A stretch of 8,132 nucleotides of DNA, from the NCBI GenBank assembly GCA_023954795.1, contig JAGSHA010000129.1, forward strand, positions 1 to 8,132. Direction: 5' to 3'. Of the stretch, positions 1 through 6,346 are shown piece after piece; position 1 is the stretch's first letter; every line of letters begins with the position of its first letter. The notes below the pieces were generated by a model that was not told the DNA's origin, made no database searches, and was given only the letters and a program-made list of their open reading frames with translations. The stretch is from Oceanospirillaceae bacterium. Its GTDB lineage: Bacteria > Pseudomonadota > Gammaproteobacteria > Pseudomonadales > Balneatricaceae. A program made the translations under genes and the position numbers.

Positions 1-954
1 CGTGAAGCGGATACCATTATGCCGGGCTTTACACATCTGCAGACGGCACAGCCGGTGACCTTTGGTCATCACCTGCTGGCATGGTTCGAGATGCTGAGCC
101 GCGACTACGGCCGTTTTGTTGATTGCCGTGAGCGTACCAATATCATGCCATTGGGTGCTGCGGCACTGGCGGGCACAACCTACCCGATCGAACGTGATAT
201 GACCTGCGAGCTGCTGGGCTTTAGTGCACCGGCTGAAAACTCACTGGATGCCGTATCGGATCGTGATTTCGCCATTGAATTCTGTGCAGCGTCCAGCATC
301 CTGCTGATGCACATGACGCGTATGTCTGAAGAGCTGGTGTTGTGGACCTCTGCCCAGTTTAACTTTATCAACCTGCCGGATCGCTTCTGCACAGGCTCTT
401 CTATTATGCCGCAGAAGAAAAACCCGGACGTGCCTGAGTTGGTACGTGGTAAATCGGGTCGTGTATACGGTCACCTGATGAGTCTGTTGACGTTGATGAA
501 GTCTCAGCCGCTGGCGTACAACAAGGACAATCAGGAAGATAAAGAGCCGTTGTTCGATGCGATCGATACGGTAAAAGGTTGCCTGCGGGCATTCGCGGAT
601 ATGATTCCTGCACTGGAGCCGAAGAAAGAGAGCATGCGTGAAGCGGCGCTGCGTGGTTTCTCTACCGCCACCGACCTGGCCGATTACCTGGTACGTAAAG
701 GTGTGGCGTTCCGTGATGCGCACGAAATTGTCGGTAAGTCTGTGGCATACGGTATTGAACAGAATAAAGATCTGGGCGAGATGACGTTAGACGAACTGGC
801 GCAGTTCTCTGATGTGATCACTGCGGATGTCTTTGATGTGCTGACGCTGGAAGGTTCTGTTGCCGCGCGTGATCACATCGGCGGTACAGCACCGAACCAG
901 GTGCGTGCTGCAGTTGCACGCGGTGAGAAGAAACTGGCTGAGCGTCAGGCTTAA
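1..954 (+). CDS. argH: argininosuccinate lyase, 5'-truncated by the window
   Basis: Cytosolic enzyme that splits argininosuccinate into arginine and fumarate, the last step of arginine biosynthesis; the family works as a homotetramer. The reading frame is open from base 1, so 317 C-terminal residues are visible and roughly 150 N-terminal ones are missing, compared with a usual length of about 460. Visible family landmarks are the GFTHLQTAQP segment (residues 9-18), whose His12 is the conserved catalytic-site histidine, the LAGT segment of the substrate pocket, and the fumarate-lyase signature GSSIMPQKKNPD (residues 132-143) with the flexible catalytic serine loop. QPLAYNKDNQEDKE follows, as in E. 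coli ArgH. The ATG at 19 is an internal methionine, not a start. The gene ends with TAA and is followed by a terminator, so it is not obviously joined to the next gene. The fumarate-lyase superfamily includes relatives such as fumarase and adenylosuccinate lyase, but the overall match is specific to ArgH. Confidence 0.97.
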   Translation, partial: READTIMPGFTHLQTAQPVTFGHHLLAWFEMLSRDYGRFVDCRERTNIMPLGAAALAGTTYPIERDMTCELLGFSAPAENSLDAVSDRDFAIEFCAASSILLMHMTRMSEELVLWTSAQFNFINLPDRFCTGSSIMPQKKNPDVPELVRGKSGRVYGHLMSLLTLMKSQPLAYNKDNQEDKEPLFDAIDTVKGCLRAFADMIPALEPKKESMREAALRGFSTATDLADYLVRKGVAFRDAHEIVGKSVAYGIEQNKDLGEMTLDELAQFSDVITADVFDVLTLEGSVAARDHIGGTAPNQVRAAVARGEKKLAERQA

Positions 955-975
955 TCACGACCGGATTCATCTGAA

Positions 976-1008
976 CGGGGTAGCCATCGGTTACCCCGCT
1001 TTTGTTTG
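976..1008 (+). terminator. intrinsic terminator after argH
   Basis: A 10-bp GC-rich stem (CGGGGTAGCC at 976-985 with GGTTACCCCG at 989-998, one G-U pair) closes a 3-nt loop. CTTTTGTTTG follows. It lies 22 bp after the argH stop, the classical form and place for Rho-independent termination. Confidence 0.88.
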
Positions 1009-1096
1009 TACGTAGTTCTCCCCAGTATTCTCCTCTGCATCCTTCTGCTAGCCTTAGCACATTGCTATCTCTCTGTTTTGCAGGAGCTTTTCGTCT

Positions 1097-1885
1097 ATGT
1101 CGAATCCTCAGTCTGAAGCCGCGGCCATTTTTGCAGCCTATCCGCGCTGGCGCCTGATTAATGAACCGATCTCCGTTGACCCTATGGATGGATTGCAACG
1201 TGATACCGCGTTGTTAAAAGAGGTGGCGACAGGTAAGCGAGGGGCGACTGCCCGCATCTGGGAAAATCCTCAAAGTCTGGTGGTGACCCGTCGCGAAACC
1301 CGCTTTCCGAGCTTTAAAGACGCACAGGCGCAGCTGGGTCAAGAAGGCTGGCCGGTGCTGGTGCGCGAAAGCGGGGGGACCGCCGTGCCACACGAGCCGG
1401 GCATTATTCACTTCAGCCTGATGTTCCGGCAGGAGAAGTTATTTCAGTTCAGTATGGATGCTGTATATGAAGCCTTGTGCGAACCGTTGCAGATGGCACT
1501 GGCGTCACTTGGCCTGAAACCCGGCTATGGCGAGGTCAAAGGCTCTTATTGTGATGGCAAATACAATCTGGTGGTGGATGGTCTGAAGATCACCGGGACC
1601 GCGCAGCGCATCATCGGTGCAAAAAAATCGGACGATGGCGTGCAGCGCTCTGCTGTTATGGCCCAATCCATGTTGATGGTGGAAAGTGACCCGGTCGCCG
1701 GTACCGATGTGGTGAACCGCTTCTATCAATTGGCGGGCAGTGAGCGGGTTTTCGATCCGGCCGTATCCACCAGTGTGCAACATCGGATGGCTGAACGGGC
1801 TGCCGATCTGGCCCCCGGCGAGCTGACCTTGCTGGTGCGTGAACGCTTAGCCGAAGCGTTTACTCAGCTTGCCGAGCGCGGCTGA
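1097..1885 (+). CDS. lipoate/octanoate transferase-family protein with LipL-like active-site cysteine
   Basis: A 262-residue member of the biotin/lipoate protein ligase (BPL/LPL) fold family, which moves lipoyl or octanoyl groups onto lysines of lipoyl domains. Residues 90-99 (RESGGTAVPH) match the glycine-rich RxSGGxAV substrate loop. Residues 149-171 contain GSYCDGKYNL and GLKITGTAQR, with the invariant Lys164 of the family. Cys152, 12 residues before that lysine, sits where GcvH:E2 octanoyl amidotransferases (LipL) have their catalytic cysteine; lipoate ligases (LplA) lack it. The length also fits LipL better than LplA (about 340 aa with an accessory domain). The start is the ATG at 1097, with AGGAG at 1082-1086 giving 10-nt spacing. 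It overlaps the convergent LysR gene by 22 bp at the 3' ends. Family membership is firm; whether it is an amidotransferase, a transferase using another donor or a ligase is not settled by sequence. Confidence 0.85.
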   Translation: MSNPQSEAAAIFAAYPRWRLINEPISVDPMDGLQRDTALLKEVATGKRGATARIWENPQSLVVTRRETRFPSFKDAQAQLGQEGWPVLVRESGGTAVPHEPGIIHFSLMFRQEKLFQFSMDAVYEALCEPLQMALASLGLKPGYGEVKGSYCDGKYNLVVDGLKITGTAQRIIGAKKSDDGVQRSAVMAQSMLMVESDPVAGTDVVNRFYQLAGSERVFDPAVSTSVQHRMAERAADLAPGELTLLVRERLAEAFTQLAERG

Positions 1886-2721
1886 TCGGGTTGCTTAAAC
1901 AGTCCGGCTAAAATATTGATGGCTTCGATGGGGAGCGCGTCTTTGCGGTGAATCAGCATGATATTCATGGCTGACTCTGTGGCGTTGAGACTTTCCAGCT
2001 GCAGTGAGTGTTCATAGCGATTCTGGGTCACCATTTCACGGCTGATGACGGTGTAACCCAGGCCGGCTGCGACACAACCCAGCAAGCCATCCACGGTACT
2101 CATGACCATCGTCTCTTCGTTACTGCGCCCCGTTTTACGTTGCCAGGCCAACGCACGCTCACGGTAGGCGCAGCCATCGCCACGTATAATTAACGTGGGC
2201 TCCCCCGCCTGTTCTTTCGATGTCACTACGACCATCTCTTCCTGTACCGCAGGAATAACATTCAATTCTCCGTGTTCAACCTGCCCACCGACAAAAGCGC
2301 AGTCCAGCTGATGGTCCAATACGGCGGTGATCAGCTCGGCGCTGGTCGCGGAGTGGACTTTGGGAATGATGTTGGAGTAATCCCGTCGTAATGCTTGCAG
2401 GGCCGCCGGTAGGTGCACTGCTGCGAAAGGTTCTGGGCTGCCAATATGCAGTTCATAGTTATCGGCCGCCAGGTGGACCGCGGCCGTCGCTTGCCGCTCA
2501 AGCTGTAGCATCTGGTTGGCGTAGTTGTAGAGAATTTCCCCGCTTTGGGTGAGCTCCAGTTTGCGACCGCGACGCACAAACAGGGCGGCATCTAACTCCT
2601 CTTCCAGTCGCTGAATGCGAGTGGTGATGTTGGATTGCACCGTGTGGAGCTTGAGTGACGCAGCTTTTATACCACCTTCTTCTACAACGGCTTTCAGTGT
2701 GCGCAGAGCGAGCAGTTCCAT
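1864..2721 (-). CDS. LysR-family transcriptional regulator
   Basis: A 285-residue LysR-type regulator. The N-terminal winged helix-turn-helix occupies about residues 1-60, with the recognition region AASLKLHTVQSNITTRIQRLEEEL (20-43) followed by LFVRRGRKLELTQSG, the usual wing. A linker helix spans about 60-88 and an effector-binding periplasmic-protein-like domain runs from about 90 to the end. It is divergent from the MFS transporter gene across a 132-bp spacer that carries an inverted-repeat operator candidate, the classic arrangement in which the LysR protein controls its neighbour and itself; this is inferred. The start is the ATG at 2721, preceded by only a weak GGA at 7-nt spacing. The C-terminus overlaps the convergent lipoate-family gene. 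The effector cannot be told from sequence. Confidence 0.93.
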   Translation of the reverse strand: MELLALRTLKAVVEEGGIKAASLKLHTVQSNITTRIQRLEEELDAALFVRRGRKLELTQSGEILYNYANQMLQLERQATAAVHLAADNYELHIGSPEPFAAVHLPAALQALRRDYSNIIPKVHSATSAELITAVLDHQLDCAFVGGQVEHGELNVIPAVQEEMVVVTSKEQAGEPTLIIRGDGCAYRERALAWQRKTGRSNEETMVMSTVDGLLGCVAAGLGYTVISREMVTQNRYEHSLQLESLNATESAMNIMLIHRKDALPIEAINILAGLFKQPDQPRSAS

Positions 2722-2749
2722 AGGCAGGTCCGGGGCTTGTTATTGCTTA

Positions 2750-2783
2750 GTTCTAAAATAGAGAACGTTTGGTTCTTTATAAT
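2750..2783 (+). promoter_or_regulatory. candidate LysR operator and transporter promoter
   Basis: Three evenly spaced half-sites are visible: GTTCT at 2750-2754, AGAAC at 2762-2766 and GTTCT at 2772-2776. The first pair forms a perfect inverted repeat around 7 nt and contains a T-N11-A core (T2752, A2764), the LysR box pattern. The second and third form another inverted repeat around 5 nt. A perfect TATAAT lies at 2778-2783 without a good -35 at 16-18 nt, which fits an activator-dependent promoter with a start near 2790. A second possible promoter is TTGTGG (2788-2793) with 17 nt to TAGGCT (2811-2816). Binding by the adjacent regulator is inferred. Confidence 0.5.
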
Positions 2784-2853
2784 TCGTTTGTGGAGAGATT
2801 TAAAGCGGTCTAGGCTCAATCTTCTACGTATAACAATAAATGAGACTCCACTT

Positions 2854-4050
2854 ATGTCATCGGGTGCTGAACGTTATAAGGTGTTGGCCGCAGGTGTGCT
2901 TTGCATGGTCGTTACGATCGGTATCGCACGATTTTCCTATACCTCGCTGTTACCGATCATGCAGGCAGAAACCTGGCTAGACGACGCAGCAGGCGGTTGG
3001 CTGGCCGCCATTAACTACATGGGGTACATGGCGGGAGCATTGTTGGCGGCGTCTGTCAGTGATCTGCGCACCAAAGACCGGCTGTATCGCTTGTACCTGG
3101 TGTTGGCGGTGGTGACTACCTTTGCGATGGCGTTCACCGACAATATGATTGTGTGGGCGGTGTTGCGCTTTATCTCGGGACTCAGTAGTTCCGGTGGTAT
3201 GTTGATCGCCTCTGGGCTGATTCTGAACTGGCTGATTCGTCACCACTATCGCGGTGAGCTGGGTATCCATTTTGCAGGGGCTGGAGTGGGTATCATTTTT
3301 GCGTCGGCGGTGGTTGAACTGTTGGTGTATCTGGCTCAGAGCTGGGATCTGCAGTGGATCTGGTTTGCTGTGTTCGCTTTGCTGTTGAGTATTCCAGCAT
3401 GGCTTTGGATGCCAAAACCGGATATTCGTCCTGTCACTGTATCCGGGGCTAAGCTGATCGATCAGCCGCCCAGTCAATTGTTTATGGCGATTATGCTGGT
3501 TGCCTATTTCTGTGCCGGTTATGGCTATGTCATCAGCGCGACCTTTATTGTGGATATTGTCGAAGGGCAGGCAGCGCTTAAGGGAATGGGGCAGTGGGTC
3601 TTTATGCTGATCGGACTGGCGGTGATGCCTGCGGCCATTATTTGGGACCGGATTGCCCGGGCGGTGGGGTATCTGCGGGCGCTGATGATGGCGTATGGCA
3701 TACAGATTATTGGTATTGTTCTGCCGGCATTAACGGATTCCCTACTGGGAGTAGTACTGAGCGCGTTGTTTTATGGCGGCACCTTTATCGGCTGTGTGAG
3801 TTTGGTGCTGACGATGGCAGGACGTTTCTATCCAACCAAACCGGCAAAACTGATGGGTAAAATGACGCTAGCTTACGGTGTGGCGCAAATAGTGGCACCG
3901 GCGCTGACCGGAATGCTGGCACGGGAAAATGGTAACTACGACTTGGGGCTGTTTCTGGCTGGGGGCTTTGTCGCACTGGGGACGGTGCTGATTATCGTGC
4001 TGATACAGTTGGAGAAAAAAGAGCAGCGTCAGGTACAGGAAGCGGTGTAG
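2854..4050 (+). CDS. YbfB/YjiJ-family MFS transporter
   Basis: Inner-membrane major facilitator superfamily protein of 398 residues, with about 12 hydrophobic segments by eye (roughly residues 10-30, 46-66, 79-99, 103-125, 136-158, 166-187, 209-231, 247-267, 276-296, 300-320, 338-358 and 365-385). The first helix carries the GIARFSYTSLLPIM motif typical of the YbfB/YjiJ group. The conserved loop between helices 2 and 3 is SDLRTKDRLYR, a variant of the MFS GxLaDrxGrr motif. I chose the ATG at 2854, with GAGA at 2842-2845 as the ribosome site. A longer frame from a TTG at 2737 would add 39 residues encoded by the operator/promoter region and would place Arg-rich sequence before helix 1, so it is unlikely. 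The gene is divergent from the LysR regulator and ends before a bidirectional terminator. The substrate is unknown; by family it may export or import a small metabolite. Confidence 0.92.
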   Translation: MSSGAERYKVLAAGVLCMVVTIGIARFSYTSLLPIMQAETWLDDAAGGWLAAINYMGYMAGALLAASVSDLRTKDRLYRLYLVLAVVTTFAMAFTDNMIVWAVLRFISGLSSSGGMLIASGLILNWLIRHHYRGELGIHFAGAGVGIIFASAVVELLVYLAQSWDLQWIWFAVFALLLSIPAWLWMPKPDIRPVTVSGAKLIDQPPSQLFMAIMLVAYFCAGYGYVISATFIVDIVEGQAALKGMGQWVFMLIGLAVMPAAIIWDRIARAVGYLRALMMAYGIQIIGIVLPALTDSLLGVVLSALFYGGTFIGCVSLVLTMAGRFYPTKPAKLMGKMTLAYGVAQIVAPALTGMLARENGNYDLGLFLAGGFVALGTVLIIVLIQLEKKEQRQVQEAV

Positions 4051-4103
4051 ATGTTCGCATGCCTACATGCATAGCACTGTGCTAAGCGGCGTAGGTTAGT
4101 TGT

Positions 4104-4143
4104 AAAAAACCGCACTGAGGCTGGGCCTGAGTGCGGTTTTTTT
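4104..4143. terminator. bidirectional intrinsic terminator between convergent genes
   Basis: A near-perfect hairpin has left arm 4104-4121 and right arm 4125-4143. AAAAAACCGCACT pairs with AGTGCGGTTTTTT, then comes one G-G mismatch, then AGGC pairs with GCCT around the loop TGG. A run of A on one side and seven T on the other make it work as a terminator in both directions. It serves the transporter gene (stop 54 bp upstream) and the gcvR-like gene (stop 21 bp away on the other strand). Confidence 0.92.
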
Positions 4144-4164
4144 ATGTCATGACACGCTGATAAA

Positions 4165-4680
4165 TCAGTTGTTCAGAGTAATATCCACCATCAGATCGCT
4201 GGCGATATCTTCCAGTGCGTCCTGCAGGTCGTCCAGATCGGTGTCTGCAGCGGCCGACAGGTCTGCGCTGGCTTTAAAGAGCAGCTCTGCAGACATGGAG
4301 CCGGATGTCAGCTCGGTGCTCAGGCGTTCGACGTTGATATGACGTTTTGCCAGTGCCTGAGAGATCTCGCGCACGATGCCCGGTTTGTCGTGACCCACCA
4401 GTTCCAGCGTAAAGCTCTGGCCTGCAGCAGCGTCGGCTTCCGCGGAACGTTCGGTAACAATTTTCAAGCCCTGGGCTTCGAGCGCGGTCAGTGCTGCGGT
4501 CAGTGCTTCGGCTTTATCAGCGGGTACTTCTGTAATCAAAATGCCAGCAAATTTGCCAGCCAGACGGGACATGCCAGACTCCAGCCAATTGCCCTGATGA
4601 TCGGCAATGGTCTGTGCTAGTAGTTCAACCAGACCCGGTTTATCCGGACCGATGACGGTAAGAACCAGAGATGTCATCAT
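4165..4680 (-). CDS. gcvR: GcvR-like regulator with two ACT domains
   Basis: A 171-residue cytosolic protein built from two ACT domains, about residues 3-78 and 88-169. Each opens with the ligand-site motif: GPDKPGLV at 11-18 and GHDKPGIV at 96-103. This is the layout of GcvR, which in E. coli antagonises the activator GcvA and so represses the glycine cleavage operon when glycine is low. The protein is a little shorter than E. coli GcvR (about 190 aa) and diverged from it, so the gene name follows the family and not a proven role. It starts with two adjacent ATGs (4680 and 4677); AGGAG at 4692-4688 sits 7 nt from the first and 10 from the second, so either could serve. The gene appears monocistronic, with its own promoter and the bidirectional terminator. 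No gcv structural gene lies in the window. Confidence 0.8.
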   Translation of the reverse strand: MMTSLVLTVIGPDKPGLVELLAQTIADHQGNWLESGMSRLAGKFAGILITEVPADKAEALTAALTALEAQGLKIVTERSAEADAAAGQSFTLELVGHDKPGIVREISQALAKRHINVERLSTELTSGSMSAELLFKASADLSAAADTDLDDLQDALEDIASDLMVDITLNN

Positions 4681-5291
4681 GAGAATACTCCTGTGTATTT
4701 TCGGCCGTTGTCCCCACTGGCCTTTTCTTGTTAGTTACCTTAAGCACTATAACACTCCCGCGCTGCAACAGAAGTGTCAGACCGAAATTTCGCACATGGA
4801 TGCGCAGCCATCGTTCTGATATGGATTGGCGCTTATGCTGCTAGTGCGGGCAGGCTTTATACGTCTGTGCGTGCTTGGTGAATACTCAGGTGTTGTCTTT
4901 GATTGAAACAGTGACCGTCTTGGGTGGCTATCTGTGCGCACTGTGTTGAGTGATGTCGCGCGTCACCGTGAACCTTTATTTGCATTCTGGCTGTCGGTCG
5001 GGTCGCACATGATGTAAGTAGTCATCATTGCCCGCTCAATGCTGATGTTTGTCATTACTTTGTCGATTGTGTCGGTAATTCCTTTGAACTTTTCGATATG
5101 GCGGTGTCACAAAGTTGTTATTTACGGACATGATCGAAGCAGTTGTTAAACTTTATGCGGATCTGGTCGATATAATTCTTGAATCTCAGGAAAAGGGCTT
5201 GCTTATTCTCGTCGTTCGGGGAAAATGCTGCCTTTGTCGTATCCTATGATCGAAACATACGTTTGACTGCATAACCGGAAAGTAGAGACAG
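4681..5291. other. gene-poor interval of about 610 bp
   Basis: Apart from the gcvR leader and promoter at its left end, I see no supported gene here. Contents worth noting are a small inverted repeat ATGATG / CATCAT at 5009-5028, a TATAAT box at 5171-5176 without a matching -35, a TATGAT box at 5245-5250 that could serve the small ORF beginning at 5292, and a 39-codon open frame at 5130-5249 without a good ribosome site. No tRNA shape, transposase remnant or long repeat is apparent. Confidence 0.6.
4746..4754 (-). promoter_or_regulatory. extended -10 promoter of the gcvR-like gene
   Basis: On the minus strand TGTTATAGT (4754 to 4746) gives an extended -10 (TG-N-TATAGT, five of six to TATAAT). 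I see no good -35 at 17 nt (CTTCTG). Transcription would start near 4739 and leave a leader of about 60 nt with a good ribosome site. Confidence 0.5.
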
Positions 5292-5417
5292 ATGAAGAAA
5301 GGTCCAGATTTAGTTGCGGTACTTGTGTTGTTTTTTGTTGTCGGCACGTTAATGACCGGCATTTCCCATGCAGATTTTGATGTACCTTCAATCGTAGGAA
5401 GTGTTGCTGGCAACTAA
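5292..5417 (+). CDS. small exported or membrane-anchored peptide, 41 aa, hypothetical
   Basis: A 41-codon ORF from ATG 5292 to TAA 5415-5417, unrecognised. It begins MKKGPD, has an uninterrupted hydrophobic core over residues 7-22 (LVAVLVLFFVVGTLMT), then GISHA and a short polar tail DFDVPSIVGSVAGN. Lys-Lys, a hydrophobic core and Ser-His-Ala before an acidic residue make a textbook Sec signal peptide with cleavage after Ala27, which would release only a 14-residue peptide. If it is not cleaved, it would be a single-pass inner-membrane protein. The ribosome site is a modest AGAGA at 5284-5288. The possible -10 TATGAT (5245-5250) lies 42 bp upstream. The stop codon falls in the loop of a 10-bp inverted repeat. 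It is convergent with ygfA and 32 bp from its end. The non-random composition supports a real gene, but conservation is not tested here. Confidence 0.6.
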   Translation: MKKGPDLVAVLVLFFVVGTLMTGISHADFDVPSIVGSVAGN

Positions 5418-5428
5418 GGCCAGCAACA
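5402..5428 (+). repeat. perfect inverted repeat around the small ORF's stop codon
   Basis: TGTTGCTGGC (5402-5411) and GCCAGCAACA (5419-5428) pair perfectly over 10 bp around a 7-nt loop, AACTAAG, that contains the TAA stop. Only a weak T-rich stretch (TTGTTG) follows on the plus strand and none on the minus strand. It may act as a poor terminator, an mRNA-end stabiliser or a block to readthrough between the small ORF and convergent ygfA. Confidence 0.7.
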
Positions 5429-5449
5429 TTGTTGAATCGCGGGCACTTA

Positions 5450-6037
5450 TCAATCGAGATAAGATGCCTGATCGCTGATGATCCCGGCCAGTGGAATATC
5501 CCAATTTTCCACCGGTAGGCGATCTACGCGCTGTAATTCATGAGCCAGTCCAATGAGTTTTGGGCCCGGAATGCTTTGTCTCCGGCTTTTAAAACTGAAG
5601 GTCCGGTCATAATACCCGCCTCCCATTCCCATCCGGTTCCCATCGGCATCAAAGGCCACCAGAGGAAGCAGCACCAGATCTAATGCCCAAGGTGGGCGGC
5701 GTGGTGCTTTGATAATCGGCGGTTCTTCAATTTTATAGATATTTCGCACGAGTTTTGTCTGGCGGTCGAAAGGTACAAACCAGAGGCGGTTGTGCAAAAT
5801 GGGGTGGAGTACCGGCAAGTAGGTTTTTTTACCCATCTTCCAGCAAGACTCTAATAAAGGGCGTGGATCTATTTCACCGTCATTGGGCAGGTACAGGGCC
5901 ACATGACGCGCGCGAATAAACTCAGGGCGTCGACAGAGTTGTGCATGCAGGCGTTTGGCTGCGCGCAACTGCTCGGTGCGGGTTAAAGCGCGACGTTTGC
6001 GACGGATATCTTGACGGAGTTGCTGACGTGGATTCAT
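5450..6037 (-). CDS. ygfA: 5-formyltetrahydrofolate cyclo-ligase
   Basis: Cytosolic enzyme (5,10-methenyltetrahydrofolate synthetase) that uses ATP to turn 5-formyl-THF into 5,10-methenyl-THF, returning the stored folate to one-carbon metabolism. The protein has 195 residues, normal for the family. Landmarks are the basic N-terminal RRKRRAL segment (12-18), YLPNDGEIDP (49-58) of the folate pocket, and the nucleotide-binding RMGMGGGYYDRTF (135-147). The start is the ATG at 6037. No proper Shine-Dalgarno lies at normal distance; the nearest purine run, GGGGAG at 6060-6055, is 17 nt upstream and inside the terminal stem of 6S RNA. The gene directly follows 6S RNA on the same strand, as in E. coli, where they are co-transcribed and the RNA is processed out. 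In E. coli YgfA has been tied to persister formation. Confidence 0.96.
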   Translation of the reverse strand: MNPRQQLRQDIRRKRRALTRTEQLRAAKRLHAQLCRRPEFIRARHVALYLPNDGEIDPRPLLESCWKMGKKTYLPVLHPILHNRLWFVPFDRQTKLVRNIYKIEEPPIIKAPRRPPWALDLVLLPLVAFDADGNRMGMGGGYYDRTFSFKSRRQSIPGPKLIGLAHELQRVDRLPVENWDIPLAGIISDQASYLD

Positions 6038-6054
6038 AAGGTGTGGTGAAGAGG

Positions 6055-6229
6055 CTCCCCGGGGTGCCGGTGTGGTACTGGCCCTGAACCCGAAGGTTCA
6101 AGGTGGCGGTTTCAGAAACATATTAGGCTTTCCGTAAAACGGACATGCACATCAATGCTTGCGTGAAACCTCCGGAGGTGTGCTTATCGGCTCGAGGGAC
6201 GTTACCAGCTGTCGAACACCTCAGGGAGT
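6055..6229 (-). ncRNA. ssrS: 6S RNA
   Basis: The RNA that mimics an open promoter and sequesters sigma70-RNA polymerase in stationary phase. Read on the minus strand, the 5' end CTCCCTGAGGTG (6228 down) pairs with CACCCCGGGGAG (6066-6055) as a 12-bp terminal stem with one mismatch. Conserved family blocks follow: GTCCC..GAGCCGATA (about 6200-6184), GTGCATGTCCG and CGGAAAGCCTaata (about 6150-6121), and a 9-bp hairpin capped by TTCG, CCTTGAACC/GGTTCAGGG (about 6103-6082). The pattern looks nearer to Pseudomonas 6S than to the E. coli RNA. Length is about 175 nt against the usual 180 or so. Position between zapA and ygfA matches E. coli. A strong promoter lies just upstream. Exact ends are estimated from the stem and promoter. 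Confidence 0.95.
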
Positions 6230-6236
6230 TAATCAC

Positions 6237-6264
6237 ATTATACTCGTCTCAATGTGGAAGTCAG
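6237..6264 (-). promoter_or_regulatory. sigma70 promoter of 6S RNA
   Basis: On the minus strand a perfect TATAAT (6242 to 6237) is preceded at 16 nt by CTGACT (6264 to 6259, four of six to TTGACA). The -10 ends 7 nt before A6229, where the 6S terminal stem begins, so box and RNA end agree independently. Confidence 0.8.
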
Positions 6265-6346
6265 GTCTTGAAATAAAACTTTGTTATGCTAGGCAGTAGT
6301 TATAACTGCTTGTATTTCGGTGATTTTTTGCTCAATTGAAAAGTTT

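Noticed and set aside
241..723. A 160-codon open frame on the minus strand inside argH
   Set aside because: A shadow of a high-confidence gene, rich in His, Arg and Gln as expected for an antisense frame, with no family resemblance.
2737..2853. A 39-residue N-terminal extension of the MFS transporter from a TTG start
   Set aside because: It runs through the operator and TATAAT box, has no ribosome site and is unlike the short N-termini of the family; ATG 2854 fits better.
2977..3477. A 166-codon minus-strand frame inside the transporter
   Set aside because: Antisense shadow, with composition dominated by His, Gln, Arg and Thr and no recognisable domain.
4607..4819. A 70-codon plus-strand frame overlapping the gcvR start and promoter
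   Set aside because: It lies opposite gcvR's coding start, ribosome site and promoter, has no ribosome site of its own and no family look.
4826..4842. A sigma54-like element, TTGGCGC..CTGCT with GG-N10-GC spacing
   Set aside because: Two key positions differ from the consensus, no gene starts within 400 bp downstream, and no activator site is visible; chance is likely.
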